From Heterobilharzia americana (taxonomy: Eukaryota; Platyhelminthes; Trematoda; Strigeidida; Schistosomatidae), in contig OX104128.1 of the NCBI GenBank assembly GCA_944470555.2, positions 1,426,001 through 1,490,000 on the forward strand: DNA of 64,000 bases. Direction: 5' to 3'. Within the stretch, counting starts at the first letter, position 1. Every line of letters begins with the position of its first letter. Positions 42,940 to 53,494 of this stretch are shown here, in pieces. The notes under the pieces were generated by a model. It ran no database searches and was not told where the DNA came from. It saw only the letters and a list, made by a program, of their open reading frames with translations. Made by a program: the position numbers and the translations under genes.

Positions 42940-43190
42940 GAGGTAGTATTCATAACGGACTGATATCAGCTGAGAAACAATTGAAAACCTGGGAACACTG
43001 GATAGCTGCTTCGTCTTAGTAGGGGACTCCTCAGAAGTGTGCACATACGACCCAGCTACGGATCGAAATCAGGACCCACAGGTTTCACAGCGAACACGTT
43101 AATCATTCAACCATTAAGAGAGAGGTCAGAGTTTAATAGTTCACAGCTTCCAATTTCTGTCAGTCAATTCACGTGATGAAAACCACCTAA
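42940..43190 (-). repeat. SINE-1 copy
   Basis: Inverted 3' block 'CATAACGGACTGATATCAGC', 'TTCGTCTTAGTAGGGGACTCC', mutated B box 'GGATCGAAATCAGGACC', and A-box area 'GAACACGTTAATCATTCAACCATTAAG'. Confidence 0.7.
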
Positions 43191-43389
43191 AAATTAAAAT
43201 CTTCAATCATCTGAAAAATACCCATATATATTGTTAATCATGCGTAATAATTAAACTGACAACTGACCAGTCTTTTGTTGTTTAAATGCTTACCGCTTTC
43301 TGTTCGTGATTTCGTCTTTGTTCACATATGTTTAGACATAACTAAAATTACATACAGCATCTCCTACGCTAATAGTATTCAGCATAGTT

Positions 43390-43500
43390 TCGGCAGTGGA
43401 ACTATGGGCTCAGTGGTTTAGGAAGATGGTTATTACCACAGGACCACTGGTTCAAACCCCGCTCCACCTACTAAGGTTTGGGTATCCAGGTGGTATCATT
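43390..43500 (+). repeat. SINE-5 copy (tRNA-like)
   Basis: 'GGGCTCAGTGGTTTAGGAAG' (A box) and 'CTGGTTCAAACCCCGCTCCAC' (B box at about 43,449-43,459). The same layout is inverted at 52,730-52,810. Confidence 0.6.
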
Positions 43501-43504
43501 CGCC

Positions 43505-43800
43505 GTCATATAATAGGTTTGATTCATTGCCAACTGTACGAACATGAACAAGGTTGCTGAGTGGGTTTCGATTTCGGTACTTTCAGCGTAGGATAAAATG
43601 TTCCAAGAATTATAGGTTCCAAGGGGTTCATAAAAATATCTGCTGCGACACACTGGTGGCAATTTAGGCGGATGATACATTAACTATACTAGGAACCAAA
43701 CACATTCATAGCTTCTTTAAACACAAACTCTGTGGTAGGTGGGATAAAATTTACTTTCTAGTTAGATGAAAAAAGTGAACTAAATATTGAGGGAGTTGTG
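43505..43800. other. Unassigned stretch
   Basis: Nothing recognised. Confidence 0.35.
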
Positions 43801-43814
43801 GAGATTTGGAATTA

Positions 43815-43937
43815 TTTCAAGTTGTTATTCATCGTAGACTGACATCAGTTGGAGGAACAAAGGAAACCTGGGAGCACTGGACAGCTGTTTCGTCCTAGTA
43901 TAGGACTCAGCATCGCGCACCCACGACCCCACCAGCG
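43815..43937 (-). repeat. SINE-1 3' half, left arm of an inverted pair
   Basis: 'TTCAAGTTGTTATTCATCG' to 'CGCACCCACGACCCCACCAG'. Reverse complement of 44,053-44,175 with few differences. Confidence 0.85.
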
Positions 43938-44180
43938 CTATATATCGCGAGCCAACAGAAGTTGGGAATATGGAGCATTGGATTCTGACCCAGTGGCTCA
44001 ATGGTAACGCGCTGGCTGCGGAACCTGAAGGTCGCGGGTTCGATCCCTGCTGGTGTGGGGTCGTGGGTGCGCACTGCTGAGGAGTCCCATACTAGGACGA
44101 AACAGCTGTCCAGTGCTCCCAGGTTTCCTTTGTTCCTCCAACTGATGTCAGTCTACGATGAATAGCAACTTGGAACTAAA
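43938..44180 (+). repeat. SINE-1 copy, right arm of an inverted pair
   Basis: A box 'CAGTGGCTCAATGGTAACGCG' (43,990-44,010) and B box 'GGGTTCGATCCCTGC' (44,035-44,049), then the 3' half that pairs with 43,815-43,937. Among the best-preserved SINE-1 copies. Confidence 0.85.
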
Positions 44181-44182
44181 CA

Positions 44183-44450
44183 TGTTAAATTGTAAAATAA
44201 AACAAAGATAGGATTGTGGTTTAAACACGTGTCTACCGAAAACCAGTACATTCCAATAGATATTTCAACTCTAGGTCATCTCAATCTACATTAGTAAAGG
44301 TAGGCTTAGTCAAATGTTTATGTAATAGTGATAGGAGTCTCTCTAGCAAGTCAATAAACTTAAACAACGAAATGAAACACACAAAAAAAGGTTTACTTCT
44401 AAATATTTTAAAACAAATAATAAATATAAATAAAGCAGGATTTATTCAAT
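44183..44450 (+). mobile_element. PLE RT C-terminal fragment
   Basis: LNCKIKQR (44,190) and STLVKVGLVKCL (about 44,288-44,325) match LNCKIKRP and ISVKVSLVKCL of the PLE at 47,440. Frameshifted. Confidence 0.6.
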
Positions 44451-44454
44451 TCAT

Positions 44455-45127
44455 AAGTTTCAGTAGGACTCAACTTCACAGTTGAAGATGATGAAAATGA
44501 TCATATCAACTTCCTAGATGTTTCCTTAGTAAAAAGGAATGATGAATCTATCTACAGAAACTCTTCATGGTCTGGACAATATCTCCACATCACAAGTTTT
44601 GTTAATCAAAACCCTATTTGATAGAGGAATAAAAATCTGCTCTGACAGTACTACTGGTTATGAAATAAAAACACTAAATTATATCTTAGATTAAAAAAAT
44701 GGCTATATACTGAAGGGTTTGTCAATAAGTATCCGAAAAGTAGACAACGTGAGACAGCATTTCTTATGGCTTCAAAAATGTTACTATTTATTAAACTATC
44801 TTCTAAAGGAGACAATTTCTTAGAAGAGATGCATAAAGAAGGAGACATAATGATATGAACGATGACTGTAACACAACAAAGAAGGAATTCAGGGCCTCTA
44901 TAATATTGCCATATAAAGAAAGAACGTCGGAAACGTTAAGCAGAATTCTCAACCCAATGATTAGAGTGACATCCACATCGATAAACTCTCTGATAGACAG
45001 GTTAATTGGCTTAACGATTGTGCAGACCTAATTCAACAAAATAATTTAACAAGATATGCAACAGCGAAGAAATATTTCCTGTCAACGACTTCATTATCAA
45101 AGCTGTACAGTAGTATTTATACTCGGT
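44455..45127 (+). mobile_element. PLE RT C-terminal fragment, second subfamily
   Basis: NFLDVSLVKRNDESIYRNSS (about 44,509-44,568) followed by WSGQYLHITSFVN is a standard PLE RT ending. KKWLYTEGFVNKYPKSRQRE follows at about 44,695-44,755. The copy ends at the target-site duplication of the LINE-A insert. Confidence 0.78.
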
Positions 45128-45138
45128 AGAATGACAGA
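45128..45138. repeat. Target-site duplication, left copy (11 bp)
   Basis: AGAATGACAGA, repeated at 45,732-45,742. Confidence 0.8.
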
Positions 45139-45731
45139 GGATGTCAAAGTCAGGATCGGGAAGACAGCAAGACAGGCGTTAGTTAGCCTGAAACCAGTGT
45201 GGAGATCTTCACTCGGCATGTGGAACAGGATTCAGATTCCCAACACCAACGCCAACGTCAAGTCAGTGCTCCTGTATGGTTCAGAAACTTGGCGCGTTAC
45301 GAAAGGCATTTCCAATAAACTACACACATTCATCAACAACTGCCTACACTCGCCATATACTGAAGATCAGATGGCCAGAATAATAAGAATAAGCAACAAG
45401 GAACTCTGGGAACGAACTAACCATGAACCTACCACCCAACAAATATGCAGTAGAAGGAAGTGGAGATGAATTGGATTGGGCATGCACTGAGAGGACCTTT
45501 CGGGGACATCACGCGTCAGGCCAGTCCCTCGAGTGGAACCCAGATGGGAAGCGACGAGTTGGGCGTCTGAGTCGAGGGTGACATGGAGGAGATCGTGCGA
45601 GGAGGAAATGAGAGCTTCTGAGCTGTCTTGAAGCCAGGTTAAAAAGATTATAGCGAAGAGAGTGGAATGGAGACGTGCTACTGAATCCCTATGTTCCATT
45701 GGGAACCCAAGGGACAAATAATAATAGTAAC
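45139..45731 (+). mobile_element. LINE-A 3' fragment with target-site duplication
   Basis: Starts at DVKVRIGKTARQALVSLKP (about 45,140-45,195), then VKSVLLYGSETWRVTKGI (45,258-45,311), IRISNKELWERTNHEPTTQQ, the terminal block, TTCCATTGGGAACCC and an (AAT)n tail. About 590 bp, 5'-truncated, flanked by exact 11-bp repeats. Among the cleaner LINE-A copies: one frame stays open for 137 codons. Confidence 0.9.
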
Positions 45732-45742
45732 AGAATGACAGA
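45732..45742. repeat. Target-site duplication, right copy (11 bp)
   Basis: AGAATGACAGA, same as 45,128-45,138. Confidence 0.8.
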
Positions 45743-45744
45743 TA

Positions 45745-46125
45745 ATTGCACCTAAACACTTGCCTAGTCAATATGCTAAATATACAATAGGTTTAGATGG
45801 TGGTATTTGTTCAAGTGGAAGAGATAGAAAATGGGTCACTGAATAAGGAGGAACGAATTGATAACAAGTGGTGAGATAAGAGACAAGTGCTGTCAAGGTA
45901 TTGTAAAACGGTGATAATTTAGCTGAAGCATGCAAAATAGGTCGATGAATAAGGAATGAATTGATATTAAATGGTGAAATATGGGTCAAATATTGTCAAT
46001 GAAGTGAAAAATTGGTGATAATGATGATAATAATAAAAGAGATATGTACCAAAGTGAAGTAAAATGAAATTGATAAAATAACCAAAATGAATTGTTAAGG
46101 CCAAGGTAGAGAAAATGGTTTCACA
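45745..46125. other. Unassigned stretch
   Basis: Purine-rich plus strand. A tandem-like alternation of 'GGTGA' and 'GAATAAGGA' phrases occurs at 45,835-46,000. No gene. Confidence 0.35.
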
Positions 46126-46129
46126 AAAC

Positions 46130-47235
46130 GTTTTTCAATACAACGTTTCGGTTTTTGTTCATGTATGGGTGGTAATGCTTCAGTTATGCCTAAGTGATGG
46201 AAACGTAAACCCTTTAAAGTAGTTCAATTTAACTTTGTAAATCATTTCAAAAGGATAAATTTCGAGGTGCTGAATGTCCCAATTCAACAAGGTGTTCACA
46301 TATGGATGAATTCGTTCTCCTTTGCTCACCTCTGGTAAGCCAGACCGGGTAGTGTTCAGAAACATGTTTTCGGAGGGCCCGCTTACAACGTCCAATATAG
46401 TCAGCTCCACAGGAGCATGTGAACTTGTAGATACACATAGATGTGGACATAAGTGGAAGCCTATACTTCACGCATTGACGAATTAGACGGCGGCTGGAGA
46501 ATACCAATCTCGGTCTAGCAGCATAGAAGGCTACTATTGATACACCTTGACAGACAATTTTTCAGCACTTCGGCTGTGGTGTCTCCTTTGAATCCTAGAT
46601 TCGTGGTTAAGATTTCCTCAGGGATTGTAATCGGATGGGGAGTGATTCGTTTCTTCAGATTCTTATCAATAAATCTTTTAGGATATCCATTATTATATAG
46701 TATTATTCTAAGAGTTTCGATTTCAGCATCCCCCGTATCTTCTGAATATATTCCATAGATTCTGGAACACAGTGAGTGAATGAGATTTTTCTTACAACTA
46801 AGAGGTACTTAATTATTAAAGTTAGTGAACTGGCCGGTCTAGGTCGGTTTTAGATAGACTGACCTTTGAATGGAGCAATCATCCCTTCTTGTTAACGTTA
46901 CATCTAGAAAGTGAAACATTGAGTTTAACTCTTCCTCTTCAGTGAATTTAATGGACGGGTGACAATCATTGAAGTGTCTTAGCAGCTCGTCCATTGAACA
47001 TATTTCGTTGCAAATAAGAAACATTTCGTCGATGTACCTTCTATACAAATAAAATCCGAAATTATTTCTTCAAGGGGCCCGTTTCCGAGCTTCGCCAAAA
47101 AACATCAGCCAGGATATGGCCTAGTGGAGACCCCATTGCGACTCCATCCATCTGATTATAAATTATATCACTGAATCTAAACTGTACATTAAGAGTACAT
47201 CTTAATATTAGTTCTTATTCATGAATAAATGGGTA
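46130..47235 (-). mobile_element. PLE relic with RT catalytic region and GIY-YIG
   Basis: The cleanest PLE of the window. Minus strand: YRRYIDEMFLICNEICSMDE (47,045-46,986), with the catalytic Tyr-x-Asp-Asp changed to Tyr-Ile-Asp-Glu. Next come MFHFLDVTLTRRDD and QRSVYLKPT, then VPLSCKKNLIHSL, ILYNNGYPKRFIDKNLKK, and the endonuclease IYKFTCSCGADYIGRCKRAL (about 46,437-46,378), with IYK...YIG intact, and ICEHLVELGHSAP. Only a few stops or frame changes occur. Confidence 0.87.
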
Positions 47236-47439
47236 TATTTCGTTAGTTAAAATAATTTAATTTACCAAATATCTTATAACGACTGTACATAGTTCAAACT
47301 AGCAGATCAGGGTCAGCTAGACTGACAGAAAATAGGAACCCAGCTAAGTCAACATTCATGGAACCTACTAAGATAACAAATCACCCATAGCCATGCGCAT
47401 ACAGCCAAAACAAAAAAGCCTGTGACTTAGAAAGTGAAG

Positions 47440-47880
47440 AAGGTGAGCTATCAATGTTGAATTGTAAGATTAAACGACCACAAGATGGAAGTTCAGAAAC
47501 TGTCTATAGGAAACCTACCCATTCGAATCCCTACTTCGACTTCAAGTCCTCCCACCTTATTTCAGTTAAAGTAAGCTTAGTTAAATGCCTAAGTGATAGG
47601 GCGAAAAAGCTTACTAATACACCCGAAAATCTACGACAAGAAATTAGACATATCAAGAATACCCTACGTCTCAATAATTACCCACGTCAATTTATAAATA
47701 AATTCATAAGAAATCATAAGAAAAATATTAGCGGTGGTAGTAGTAGTAGTAGTAAAACAGGTGTTATTATCAATAATTCAACTGCGAATAGTAATGATGT
47801 TGACAGGGTAGAGCGGGAATTCAGAGCCTCTGACGTGTTAACATATAAGGGAGGCACCTTACAAGCATAACGAATAATTC
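47440..47880 (+). mobile_element. PLE RT C-terminal fragment
   Basis: Open for 138 codons from 47,454: GSSETVYRKPTHSNPYFDFK, KVSLVKCLSDRAKKLT, IKNTLRLNNYPRQFINKFI. A (GTA)n run gives five Ser in a row at about 47,736-47,755. The orientation opposes the PLE at 46,130-47,235. Confidence 0.8.
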
Positions 47881-47929
47881 TCAACAAGCCTGCCTGGGAT
47901 TACATTGGCATTGAAACCAAGTAACTTGC

Positions 47930-48755
47930 TTCGAAACAAGCACGGATACAAAAGGCTTGATTGGCTTTCATCAACTTATGCCACCCATGGCGCCGCCATC
48001 ATATCCCATTGTCTAATAAGGGTCGCATGTACTCCACCTGCACAACACTCCACTCTATTCTACTCTATGCCTGTCAAACATGACCATTCAACGTGGAAGA
48101 CATGAGAACGCTGGCTTCAAGTGTTCCACCACCATCGCCTTCGAAGTATAGACCGTATTCCGTGGTGTCACCACACCACGTCAGTAACACACAAGTCAGC
48201 TGTACAATTCTAAGGAGTAGAGGTAAATCACTTGACGACGTTATGAACCTTCATCGATTCACATGGTTGCGACACGTACTACATATGCCTGTCTATGCCT
48301 CGTCACCCATTGCCTCATCACACAATCTTGGCCAAATTAGCTTGAGACTGGAAAAACGCTCGACGTGGCCACACTAAAACATGCCACCACTGTATGAAGT
48401 CTCTGACTCTTGCTTTCAGCCATGTCGGACGATGCAGACTAGGTGGTTGGGATCCACGGGACAAGAGAAACTAGTGGTTGGAGACTGACTCTAGGTGATC
48501 ACATGGCTCAGAATCCATGTCAGTGGTGCAGATGTATACACACATTATCGTCATCTTAATGAAGCTATACCGAATCTCACCACTTTCTCATTCTTCCTTT
48601 CTTTCTTCTCGTACTTCATATTTTTTTTAACTGCATTCTCTGACGTTCATCCTTCGCCTCACTACCTTTCTACTTAATGTACTGTACTGAGCTGTGGCAA
48701 CCCGGACCGTTACGCAGTAATGCCTGGTCCTTCCTCCTGCACACCTATCTTCTTG
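47930..48755 (+). mobile_element. LINE-B C-terminal fragment and 3' end
   Basis: 'GCACGGATACAAAAGGCTTG' (47,938) corresponds to ARIQKARLA. A broken GCET segment lies at about 48,066-48,085, then VEDMRTLAS, an SNTQVSCTILRSRGKSLDDV reading and HRFTWLRHVLHMP (48,250-48,290). The 3' block ends at 'CCGTTACGCAGTAATGCCTG' near 48,706-48,726, as at 38,376 and 62,213. Confidence 0.75.
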
Positions 48756-48959
48756 TTTCTTTCAAAAGAAGTCGACTAGCCAGGGTCGATTAGAATAACA
48801 GAGCACAAAATCTAAGCTAAATCAAAATGAGTAAGATCCTAATAAGATAAGAAATTTGGAGAAGAGGTCATCTATAGCTGTGCACGCGACTATACACAAT
48901 CACGCAGTAGGGTGGGATAAAGCAGCAGTGTTAAAAACTTAGGTGGAGGCAGAGAGATT

Positions 48960-49300
48960 AATAACCAACTGAATCTTTGTTTCTCGAATCAACATCAAAT
49001 ACATACAGTTATAGAAGTGTTTCTGCATCTGTCCCAGATATATGGAAAATTCTACTACCCTTGTCATCATAAAGAAAGGCAGGAAATTAGGACTATATAA
49101 ACTCTATGTCAAAGTTATGAAGTTGGTTACCTGACATGAATATGGGACAATAAATTGTGTCCGAAACGTTATCCAGTTAATGAGATTGTTGCTTCACTGT
49201 GTGACATTTTCAGTAAACAGACTAAAATCGAATTACAATCGACTACAGTGCCCAAGTTTTACGCCTATATTAAGAAAACTCATATATCTAGCTGGAATGC
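48960..49300 (+). mobile_element. PLE RT N-terminal fragment
   Basis: The reading ends in a PKFYAYIKKTH motif (about 49,251-49,285), comparable to the PKFYGxPKxHK motif of Penelope RT. Upstream FSKQTKIELQ and EIVASLC fit the segment before it. It lies just downstream of the WDR6-like stop codon, on the other strand. Confidence 0.6.
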
Positions 49301-49419
49301 AGGCAGGCAGGCAAGGCAAGCAAAAGACAATAGTAGGAGTTCAACACTATATTTGCAGTATTCTATATTACAAAGTATACAAAATAATCTTTAAAAATAC
49401 ATGATTATTTCCAGTTCCA

Positions 49420-50293
49420 CTAGAACACACGAATTATATAAGCACCGGTGCCAACAACTAGGGCATGAGCATGAGCATCTTCATCATCTTCCTTCTTCGT
49501 AATATGATGACTTCGAGGATTTGTACATAATACTGATAAACAATGAGGTTCACCTAAACCACATAATAAAATACACTGCATTGGACATAATTGAAAATGA
49601 TATGATGTTGTTTCAGGAATTGTATCCAATCGCCAAAGTATTAAGCGTTGATCTGAAGCTACACTTAGAAAATGATAAATGAATTGACTATATGATTGTG
49701 AATGAGGGCAGGTTGCCAATTTGATAACACTGCTAAAATGTTTTACACAGGATACAGACCAATATGGATTAGATGAAGATTGATTGATAGTAGTTACAGG
49801 AACTACAGCCACACGTACACTACCATCGTCTGCGCCAACTACGACAATCGTAGATGTTCCATCAATAAGGCTTAGATTATCCTTTGTACTCAACAAAGTT
49901 ATACAATTGAAGGCTAATTGGTTTTCTACATGAAAAGGTGGAATCGGTGCACAGTTTAAAAGCCAATGATGAGCACACTCAAGATGAAGGCCAAATATAT
50001 TGTCAATACAATTCTCATGATTACAAGTATATACTTCAAAGTTACATTTCTCAGCAGCAACATTATAACTGACCAATGGATTCCAGCGTACAATCCATCC
50101 ATGTAATTCTCCACGAGAAGTTGTAACAGCAAAACAAATATGACTGGAAGTAATGTATAGAAGCGTCAAATCTAAACAGCAACTGATGCAACTGTCTAAT
50201 CGATTGGTGATTGATGTTGGCTTAATCTGACCAATTTCAGAAAACTTCGGATACCTAGTATCCCCTCCAGATGGGACTTGGATATGAATTAAT
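49420..50293 (-). CDS. WDR6: WDR6-like WD40 protein, last coding exon
   Basis: Last coding exon, stop TAG at 49,422-49,420. The acceptor TTTTTTGCAG ends at 50,294, and the exon opens with the third base of a codon started upstream, which restores the frame (GYVR-LIHIQVPSGG). It gives 291 residues with WD40-type strands: TSTIVVVGADDGSVRVAVVP, FLSVASDQRLILWRLDT (the WRL close of a repeat) and, at the very end, ALVVGTGAYIIRVF. This order, a DQR..WRL blade and then a final strand at the C-terminus, matches WDR6, whose family partners an FTSJ1/Trm7 methyltransferase for 2'-O-methylation of tRNA position 34. No canonical AATAAA was seen within 200 nt downstream. Another large WD40 protein remains possible. 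Confidence 0.75.
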
Positions 50294-50399
50294 CTGCAAA
50301 AAATTAAGTTGAATATCCATTTCATTAAAATCGGTAGGCAGAAAGATGGTTTGAACAAATCAACGGGTGGTGAATCGTTAATACTCTTGGTTGCAAACT

Positions 50400-50495
50400 A
50401 TTCCGGGTGCATCCAACTGACGAGTCCCAAATAGGAAGAAATGCATGTCCTGGATTCCACTGTCAGTCCCCAAGATGAATACAACTTTCTGAAAT
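50400..50495 (+). repeat. SINE-3 fragment
   Basis: 'CATCCAACTGACGAGTCCC', 'ATAGGAAGAAATGCATGTCCTG' and 'TTCCACTGTCAG' match the middle of SINE-3. Confidence 0.65.
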
Positions 50496-50829
50496 AATTG
50501 ATTTCTACCGTACAAAAACAGTGAAACACTTCAGTTGGCAACAGTGTGGGACCTGATATTACACACCACAAAACAATATCAAGCCAGATGATGCCAATAA
50601 AGAAATAATGAAGAGAACAGACAAAGTCATAGAAAGACGTCAAAATAAACCGAGAAGAAATGAAACGATATTGAGACTCGGTATGACGATTGAAATGATG
50701 ATCGTTTGTGGACACAACACTATGTCCCTAACATCGATTGAGCCATACCTCTATACAGTCTGCAACCAGCGACTTCAGTTACCATACAAACCTCAACTAG
50801 TCCTCTACGCTGCTAAGATGGACAATTAA

Positions 50830-51985
50830 AAACTTTAGGGCTTGGCACCATCTTTCAGTCTGACTGGCTTCAATCTTCAGACTACTTCAGCTGATATTAA
50901 AAACGGAGAAGTTAGAGAGGGAGTAGACATGCGCGTAACACATGTCCAAGATATTTCAGACAACGGAAGTTCATAACCAAATCAACTGACTTTCCTCTCC
51001 TCTCTGAAACTCTACACCTGAATTCTGCGGTCTATGTTACGAAGGCAATAGTGGTCAAGTACGTGAAGCCTCCTAAAAACCTCTGCCTTCAGTGAGCGTG
51101 TTTCACAACCGCATGGTAGAACAGAGAGGACTAAAGCAAAGTACACTCGACCATTAATAAGCTATCAGATATCACGATGGCGCTACAGATGGCTTAAGTT
51201 GGCGAAGACCAACCAAACCTTTCATATTCTTGCGGAGATTTCGTCGGTCAGCCACCAACCCACCAAGTCTGATCCCACCTCTAAAGTTAGTGAAGTGGTC
51301 AATAAGTACAATCAGTTTACTCTCTACTGTTAAACAAAGCAACAGTGAAAACCAGTCCTAGAAAGACAATTTGCACTTGGGTGGTGAGAAATGCATCCCA
51401 AACATTTTTAAATTACCACTCAAGGTGTCAAGAAGACTCTGCATCTTATCAGCAACTTTACCTAGCGGAATTACGTCATTTGGACACTACTTCTACTAAG
51501 AAGTTTCCTGTCAAAAGATTCTTACAGGCACTTCTATCATAAAATTAAATAAGAACGGAGAGGGTGGAAATCCTTGGTAGACACCACTCGATATATATGA
51601 CTCACATGATAACTCACCATAGGCTCCAACACACCCATAGATGTTCGAATAAACGCTATTCAGGGCCTTCAATAGAGTGATGTGCTTACTCGACACACCT
51701 TTAGGTGAGAAACACAGCCATAAAACCTCTATATCGATGTGGTAGAATGTCACCTTCAGGTCGAGAAGTACAACCAGCGTCTGGCATCAGTAAGCCTACC
51801 TGTGTTCCAGAACACACTGAAGAACGGGTATCTAGTAGGACATAGCCACGGCCAGGTCTGAAAAACCTGTTTGTTTCTCACAGGTTCACTGTTCGCAAGC
51901 TTCACTTAGGCGCTTAATGATTATACAGCCTAAGATCTTAAACACTGTCGTCTAAATAATCAATCATTTCGCAGTAAATTCCAGT
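50830..51985 (-). mobile_element. LINE-B fragment, RT to C-terminal region
   Basis: Minus strand from 51,753: KGVSSKHITLLKALNSVYSN, YGELSCESYISSGVYQGFPP (a decayed GVRQGCPLSP), SPFLFNFMIEV. Next comes an eroded catalytic region (51,540-51,440), then WSNKLPDI-type and GCETRSLKAEV-like remnants at 51,120-51,060. It lies within the intron on the same strand as the host gene. Confidence 0.72.
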
Positions 51986-51989
51986 GATA

Positions 51990-52300
51990 TTTGATCCTGA
52001 CACTGTTTTTCACATAAGTCTTTCCCGACGTGAATTCCCGGACTATTCGAAACTAGCGACTGGTTTCAATATAATACGGATAAATAATTGTCAAAGATGA
52101 GATAAAAGAGAGAAATATTGTTTGTTCATTAAATTATTTACTGAATCAGAATGGTGCAAGTTTTAGGCAGTCAGCCTAGACAGAGCATAACTATCAACGT
52201 AGAATCAGGCACAAAAGTGCTTCAATTCAAGTTATCACGACCTACAACAATATGCTATCAAGAAGGGGAGAGAAAAGGAGTGATATTAGAGTAGACGAAA
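51990..52300. other. Unassigned intronic stretch
   Basis: No feature seen. Confidence 0.35.
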
Positions 52301-52425
52301 CTGTACGCGAGAAGAGAGGATAAACAGACGTGGAAGAAGACAAACAGTGTAGATATCTGCGCCACTGTGACCGGTTTTCATCCAGATCACCAAGAGTTTT
52401 CTTTTTAACAACCCCGAATCCATCG
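52300..52425 (-). mobile_element. LINE-B 3' remnant
   Basis: Minus-strand LGDLDENRSQWRRYLHCLSS (about 52,410-52,350) resembles the LINE-B C-terminus (MAQNR.QWRRC). Confidence 0.55.
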
Positions 52426-52429
52426 GAGA

Positions 52430-52695
52430 AATTAGGATGTAAAACAAGTCTATAAAGTAGTACAGGTGGCATAAAAAGACAGCTAGTTCCCTTATTTGTG
52501 TCATTAGTGTGTAGTATAGGCATTTACAGCTTGACTACATAGTTTTCTACCAAACTACTGCTTGAAAGAACGGGATCTACAGCCAAATTAATGGTATGAC
52601 AGTGGGACCGCCTCTTCGACCTCTACAATGTAATGTAATGCACTCCGTAACCTTGTCCACATCCGTGAACTCGGCAATGAAACACCTATTTTGTG
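52430..52695. other. Unassigned intronic stretch
   Basis: No feature seen. Confidence 0.3.
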
Positions 52696-52699
52696 TTAT

Positions 52700-52815
52700 G
52701 GCTAGTGAGACTACCTGGCTGCCTAAACTTATGCTGGTGGAGCGGGGTTCGAACCCATGACCCAGTGGTTGTTAGTCATCTTCTTAAACCACTGAGACAC
52801 AGCCCTACTCTTTGA
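52700..52815 (-). repeat. SINE-5 copy (tRNA-like)
   Basis: 'GGAGCGGGGTTCGAACCCATG' (52,739-52,759; inverted B box) and 'CTTAAACCACTGAGACACAGCCC' (52,782-52,804; inverted A box). Matches 43,390-43,500. Confidence 0.65.
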
Positions 52816-52849
52816 CGTCTATTTGCCGACTGCTTCATCATCAACCCTG

Positions 52850-53440
52850 AGAACAGTACACTGCTCTCAACAATCAGTCAACTTCATATATACAAAAGAT
52901 TCATGGGTGTTATCTTTGTTGTGTGTGAAGACAATCTGGACGTGAAACACCTCCTTCACTTCCTCGATATGAAACTTCAAAGAAGGGCTGATAATTCTGG
53001 TCAAAGGTCTATCTACAGAAAGCCCACTTGGAATGGGTAACTGACCAACTTTCAAGTTGATTAGCTGTAAACAGGAAGAGGAATCTTGTGCGCTGTCTCA
53101 TCAAGAATAAGAAAGATGTGCAAGAGTTATATACTTGTTCAAGAGGTTAGACACACTCCGAGAAATACTGTTAGACAACGGTTACCCATTCAGATTGATA
53201 GACAGTAATATGGAAGAAAAGAAGACTATGGGACAGATCCAGGTAGCTCCAAAGAGAACACTTTTAATGAACCTTAGATCCAAAGGTGATATAGCTTTGG
53301 ACATCCTTCGTCAACGTTTTTCAAAGTCCCAAAGTAGAACACTCTATGCCTAGAAACTCAGTATTGTTCTCTCATATCAACGATTGGTTTGTTAGTGCGT
53401 GAAATATACAAGCTGGTGCGTTGATCCTAATTAATGCGCA
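52850..53440 (+). mobile_element. PLE RT C-terminal fragment
   Basis: HLLHFLDMKLQRRADNSGQR and SIYRKPTWNG (about 52,942-53,035) are the PLE RT ending. The region upstream carries IYKRFMGVIFVVCEDN in place of the catalytic YxDD box. VRHTPRNTVRQR and a final segment follow. Frame changes at about 53,040 and 53,130. Confidence 0.72.
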
Positions 53441-53494
53441 TTTACAAGTTTATTACATAGGCCGTAGTACGCGGTAGTGAACATTATTCAGCAA

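Noticed and set aside
43815..44175. CRISPR-like or other array from repeated SINE blocks
   Set aside because: The repeats are SINE halves in inverted orientation with pol III boxes, not short direct repeats with uniform spacers, and the genome is eukaryotic.
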